Positions 19,173-21,759 of a DNA stretch of 21,759 nucleotides are shown piece by piece. This DNA comes from JANRKF01 sp033763575 (lineage in GTDB: Bacteria; Pseudomonadota; Alphaproteobacteria; Rickettsiales; SXRF01), in NCBI GenBank assembly GCA_033763575.1, contig JANRKF010000014.1:1-21759 (forward strand). The letters are read 5' to 3'. The position numbers and the translations under genes were made by a program. Within the stretch, counting starts at the first letter, position 1, and every line of letters starts with the position of its first letter. The notes beneath the pieces were generated by a model that saw only the letters and a program-made list of their open reading frames with translations, was not told the origin of the DNA and made no database searches.

Positions 19173-21758
19173 TTAGGCGATGCGCTTCAGAAAAATGGTG
19201 ATTTCGTCACCCTCGATATTCCCGCTGGCTGAGAAGGACGCGTCCTCAAACGTGGCATTTTCGAGGCTACCCGCCAATGTTTGCTCGGTGATGTAGCGCT
19301 GATGCTCGGCCACGGCCTGTGCCGCCTTGCCCTGCGCCACCACCGCGAGCTGGATGCGGTCGGAGACATGAAACCCGGCGTCTTTACGCGCCTGCTGCAC
19401 CATCCGCACCACGTCGCGGGCGATGCCTTCGGCTTCGAGTTCGGGGGTTAGGGTGGTGTCGAGAATCACCAGCGCATCGTTGGAAGAAAGCGCCTGTGCG
19501 CGGTCGGCATATTCGGGTTTGGGTTCGAGTTGCAGTGTGAATTCTTCCGGCAATAATTTTTCACCGCAAATTTCCACCCCACCATCCACCTGCTTCCATT
19601 CCCCTTTTTTAGATGCAGGCAGAATCTGCTTCATCATCGCAGGCAGGCGTTTCCCTAGCACTTGCGATTTGATGGAGAGTTTCAGGGCGGCAAATTCTTC
19701 AACGCTGCCGATGAATACTTCAAATGTTTTTGCATTTACCTCATCAAGAATGATGTCCTGCATATTCCCGCGAGATGTTTTCCCTATCAATTTAATCTGC
19801 TGAAGTGGCTGGCGTACGCGTATATTTATTTTGTTCCGTATTGCCAGTGCTGCGTTGCAAATATCACGCGTATATTCCATTTCATTCAATATAACTTTTT
19901 CGGATGGCCATTCTAAAATATTTGGAAACTCCGCCAAATGCACGCTCGTAAAGCCCTCTCCCTCTGGGAGAGGGTTGGGTGAGGGCGTGCTGTCATTGAG
20001 CGCTTTTTCAATCGTATCAAAAACGCCCTCTAAATTTTCGAGCACGTCATTGTTCCAGAAACGCAATACTTTAATGCCGCGCATTTCCAAGAATTTTGTG
20101 CGCGTTTCATCATAGGTTTGTTGTTCGGCATGCTGTCCGCCATCCAATTCAATCGCCAGCTTTGCGCTGTCGCAGTAAAAATCGAGTACGTATTTTTCGA
20201 TGGGATGCTGCCTGCGGAATTTATAGCCATTCAGCTGTCGGTCACGCAAGATACTCCACAGAATCTGTTCTGCATCAGTGGAGTTTCTGCGGAGCGCTCT
20301 AGCGTTATCAATTAATTTATGGGGCTCGTATGTATAGCCCTCACCCAACCCTCTCCCAGAGGGAGAGGGCTTTAGGGGGGCATTTGCAGTTAATCCACGG
20401 TAAATTTCTTCCAGCGTTAGCGGCAGCAAGGGCGCGGCGGCGCGACACATGGTGACGAGGACGGTGTAAAGCGTGTCATACGCTGCTTGTTTATCCGCAT
20501 CAATTTCTTCTTTCCAGAAGCGCTCCTTGCTCCGGCGAATATACCAATTATTTAGCACATCAAAAAATTGCAGCACGGCTTCGCAGGCGCTGGGTGAATC
20601 ATAGGAGTCGAGCGCGGTTTTGATTTGTTCGACTGCACCTGCGCATTTGGCGAGGATATAGCGATCCATCACGTCTTGGGAGTCGGTGGCGAGTTTGGCT
20701 TTGATGCCATCCGCATTCGCATAGAGCGTGAAGAAGTTATAGGCGTTCCAGATCGGTTTGATGGCGAGGCGCACCACGTCGCGGATGAATTTTCCGTCCG
20801 GGTCCACCATTAAATCAGAGCCGCGCATGACCGGGCTTGCGATCATCATCCAGCGCAGCGCATCGGCGCCGTAGACTTCGATGACTTCGAGCGGGTCTTT
20901 GTAGTTTTTGAGGCGCTTGGAATATTTGAGGCCGGTTTCCGCATCCAGCACCACGCCGTGGCAGATGCAGTTTTTGAAGGGCGGCTTGTCGAACAGCGCG
21001 GTCGAAAGCATGATGAGCGTGTTGAACCAGCCGCGTGTCTGGCCGACATATTCGGTGATGAAATCCGCCGGGAAGTGGCTCTCGAACCACTCCTTATTCT
21101 CGAACGGGTAATGCACCTGCGCAAACGGCATCGAACCGGATTCAAACCAGCAATCGAAGACATCTTCCACGCGGGTGTAGGTTTCGCCGTCTTTTTCGAT
21201 GGTGATCTCATCAATGATCGGGCGGTGCAAATCGGGCACTTTTTTGCCGGAGAGTTCTTCAAGCTCAGCGATCGAACCGACGACAATGACCTTACCGCTT
21301 TTCGCGCGCCACACCGGAATCGGCGTGCCCCAGAAGCGGTTGCGCGAGATGCTCCAATCCGGCGCGGTAGCGAGCATATGCGCCATCTGCCCATCGCGAA
21401 TATGCTCAGGAATCCAGTTGATCTGTTTGTTTAACTCAACCGCGCGGTTACGGAATTTCGTCACCTCGACATACCAAGAAGGCATCGCCCGGTAAATCAG
21501 CGGCTGGTCTGTGCGCCAGCAGTGGGGGTAGTTGTGTTTGATTTCTTCCTGTTTGATGAGATTGCCGGACGCTTTGAGGTACGAAATAATCCGCAAATTC
21601 GCGAGGCCGAATTTTTTGAGCTGCGCTTCGGTGTAAGGCTCGCTGTCATCTTTTCGTGTGTCGGCGATGACGTTGAGGCCTTTGAGAGACAGAACCCCCT
21701 CTCCCTCTGGGCGAGGGCTGGGGTGAGGGCTGCCACTTGCACCGACAGAGCGAGATTC
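19173..21758 (-). CDS. ileS: Isoleucyl-tRNA synthetase (eukaryote-like type), 5' end outside window, with an in-frame DUF559 insertion
   Basis: Charges tRNA-Ile. 861 residues lie in the window; the HIGH region and most of the editing domain are beyond the right edge. Clear family motifs: PHCWRTDQPLIYRAMPSWYVEV, DWSISRNRFWGTPIPVW, ADFITEYVGQTRGWFNTL, then the KMSKS equivalent LKYSKRLKNYKDP, the anticodon-binding region, and a C-terminal domain typical of the type 2, often mupirocin-resistant branch. No zinc-finger tail of the E. coli type is seen. Between EEIYRGLT and SVHLAEFP, a 142-codon segment with a DUF559 nuclease-like domain is inserted in frame, and near the right edge a shorter repeat-derived stretch (SPHPSPRPEGEG) interrupts VGASG...VLSLKGL. 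The frame stays open throughout to TAA at 19173. Confidence 0.94.
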   Translation of the reverse strand, partial: ESRSVGASGSPHPSPRPEGEGVLSLKGLNVIADTRKDDSEPYTEAQLKKFGLANLRIISYLKASGNLIKQEEIKHNYPHCWRTDQPLIYRAMPSWYVEVTKFRNRAVELNKQINWIPEHIRDGQMAHMLATAPDWSISRNRFWGTPIPVWRAKSGKVIVVGSIAELEELSGKKVPDLHRPIIDEITIEKDGETYTRVEDVFDCWFESGSMPFAQVHYPFENKEWFESHFPADFITEYVGQTRGWFNTLIMLSTALFDKPPFKNCICHGVVLDAETGLKYSKRLKNYKDPLEVIEVYGADALRWMMIASPVMRGSDLMVDPDGKFIRDVVRLAIKPIWNAYNFFTLYANADGIKAKLATDSQDVMDRYILAKCAGAVEQIKTALDSYDSPSACEAVLQFFDVLNNWYIRRSKERFWKEEIDADKQAAYDTLYTVLVTMCRAAAPLLPLTLEEIYRGLTANAPLKPSPSGRGLGEGYTYEPHKLIDNARALRRNSTDAEQILWSILRDRQLNGYKFRRQHPIEKYVLDFYCDSAKLAIELDGGQHAEQQTYDETRTKFLEMRGIKVLRFWNNDVLENLEGVFDTIEKALNDSTPSPNPLPEGEGFTSVHLAEFPNILEWPSEKVILNEMEYTRDICNAALAIRNKINIRVRQPLQQIKLIGKTSRGNMQDIILDEVNAKTFEVFIGSVEEFAALKLSIKSQVLGKRLPAMMKQILPASKKGEWKQVDGGVEICGEKLLPEEFTLQLEPKPEYADRAQALSSNDALVILDTTLTPELEAEGIARDVVRMVQQARKDAGFHVSDRIQLAVVAQGKAAQAVAEHQRYITEQTLAGSLENATFEDASFSASGNIEGDEITIFLKRIA
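19949..19986. repeat. Left 38-bp inverted repeat arm of the DUF559 cassette
   Basis: Exact reverse complement of 20337-20374. It contains a perfect 9-bp hairpin (CCCTCTCCC-TCT-GGGAGAGGG at 19954-19974) and is read in the ileS frame as PSPNPLPEGEGF. Confidence 0.9.
20337..20374. repeat. Right 38-bp inverted repeat arm of the DUF559 cassette
   Basis: Exact reverse complement of 19949-19986, containing the same 9-bp hairpin, here read in the ileS frame as LKPSPSGRGLGEG. The two arms thus use different reading frames of the same palindrome, both free of stops. Confidence 0.9.
21694..21730. repeat. Third copy of the palindromic repeat, in frame in ileS
   Basis: CCCTCTCCCTCTGGG, GAGGG and GGGTGAGGG recur here in the orientation of the left arm, with a single mismatch in the hairpin stem (A to C) and a G inserted near the end. 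In the ileS frame it reads PHPSPRPEGEG, the same phase as the left arm of the DUF559 cassette. A partner arm, if any, would be beyond the window. Confidence 0.8.
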
Positions 21759-21759
21759 G

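Larger units (their letters stand above)
19949..20374 (-). mobile_element. 426-bp palindrome-bounded DUF559 cassette inside ileS
   Basis: The segment is bounded by perfect 38-bp inverted repeats (19949-19986 and 20337-20374), is exactly 142 codons long, and contains no stop in the ileS frame. Between the repeats (about 20000-20310) it encodes a complete DUF559 domain: NARALRRNSTDAEQILWSIL with the first acid, FRRQHPIEKYVLDFYC with the aspartate, LAIELDGGQHAEQ with the glutamate, and IKVLRFWNNDVLENLEGV at the end. This is the Vsr/PD-(D/E)XK-like fold, so it could bind and cut DNA. It has no Met start of its own and no intein splicing residues, so it is translated only as part of IleS. No target duplication is evident. 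Mobility is inferred. Confidence 0.8.

Noticed and set aside
20000..20310. Separate DUF559 gene independently translated within ileS
   Set aside because: No ATG precedes the domain in frame and no ribosome-binding site is seen; the only continuous reading is as part of IleS.
19949..20374. Intein in IleS
   Set aside because: No Cys/Ser at the start, no His-Asn at the end and no splicing blocks; the ends are DNA palindromes and the domain is DUF559, not a LAGLIDADG homing endonuclease.
1..21759. CRISPR array or phage genes
   Set aside because: No regularly spaced direct repeats and no phage structural, integrase or transposase genes were found; repeats present are palindromic pairs.

Overview
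The window looks like chromosomal DNA of a flagellated alphaproteobacterium. The pointers are the fliL-fliM-DUF6468-motE gene order, the flgF-flgG-flgA-flgH order, a PopZ (DUF2497) gene next to a TolC-type gene, a class II DAHP synthase, an ACT-containing prephenate dehydratase ending its ACT motif in LESY, and an IleS of the eukaryote-like branch. The exact order is not resolved; a Rhodospirillales/Micavibrio-like lineage is only a guess.

Layout: (1) 1-2665, aromatic amino acid genes: aroG (minus, runs off the left edge) and pheA (plus) diverge around a vapBC toxin-antitoxin pair, which sits directly upstream of aroG. (2) 2666-4232, an AT-richer accessory stretch: a membrane-anchored orphan, a small GIY-YIG nuclease, a row of hairpins, tRNA-Pro(GGG) and a 143-bp inverted-repeat unit. 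(3) 4233-10569, minus strand: fliL, a pseudopilin-like gene with a G8 frameshift, fliM, a DUF6468 gene, motE, a PP2C-like phosphatase and a phosphomannomutase/phosphoglucomutase, mostly overlapping or nearly abutting. (4) 10701-13817, plus strand: flgF, flgG, flgA (frameshifted), flgH. (5) 13914-14623: an unrecognised, probably split gene with its own promoter. (6) 14642-16864, minus: ilvD behind a toxin-antitoxin pair whose toxin carries an internal TAA. (7) 16903-21758, minus: popZ, a TolC-type gene and the 3' part of ileS.

The most unusual feature is in ileS. A 426-bp (142-codon) segment bounded by perfect 38-bp inverted repeats lies in frame between the anticodon-binding-region motifs EEIYRGLT and SVHLAEFP. 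It encodes a complete DUF559 (Vsr-fold) endonuclease-like domain with its acidic residues intact. A third copy of the same repeat, in the same reading phase, lies further upstream inside ileS at the right edge. Together with the GIY-YIG gene and its hairpins next to tRNA-Pro, this suggests that palindromic repeats paired with small nuclease domains spread in this genome, even inside essential genes. Separately, two amino acid biosynthesis genes (aroG, ilvD) lie a few bases downstream of toxin-antitoxin pairs, and three genes show single-base frame breaks that are either real or assembly errors.
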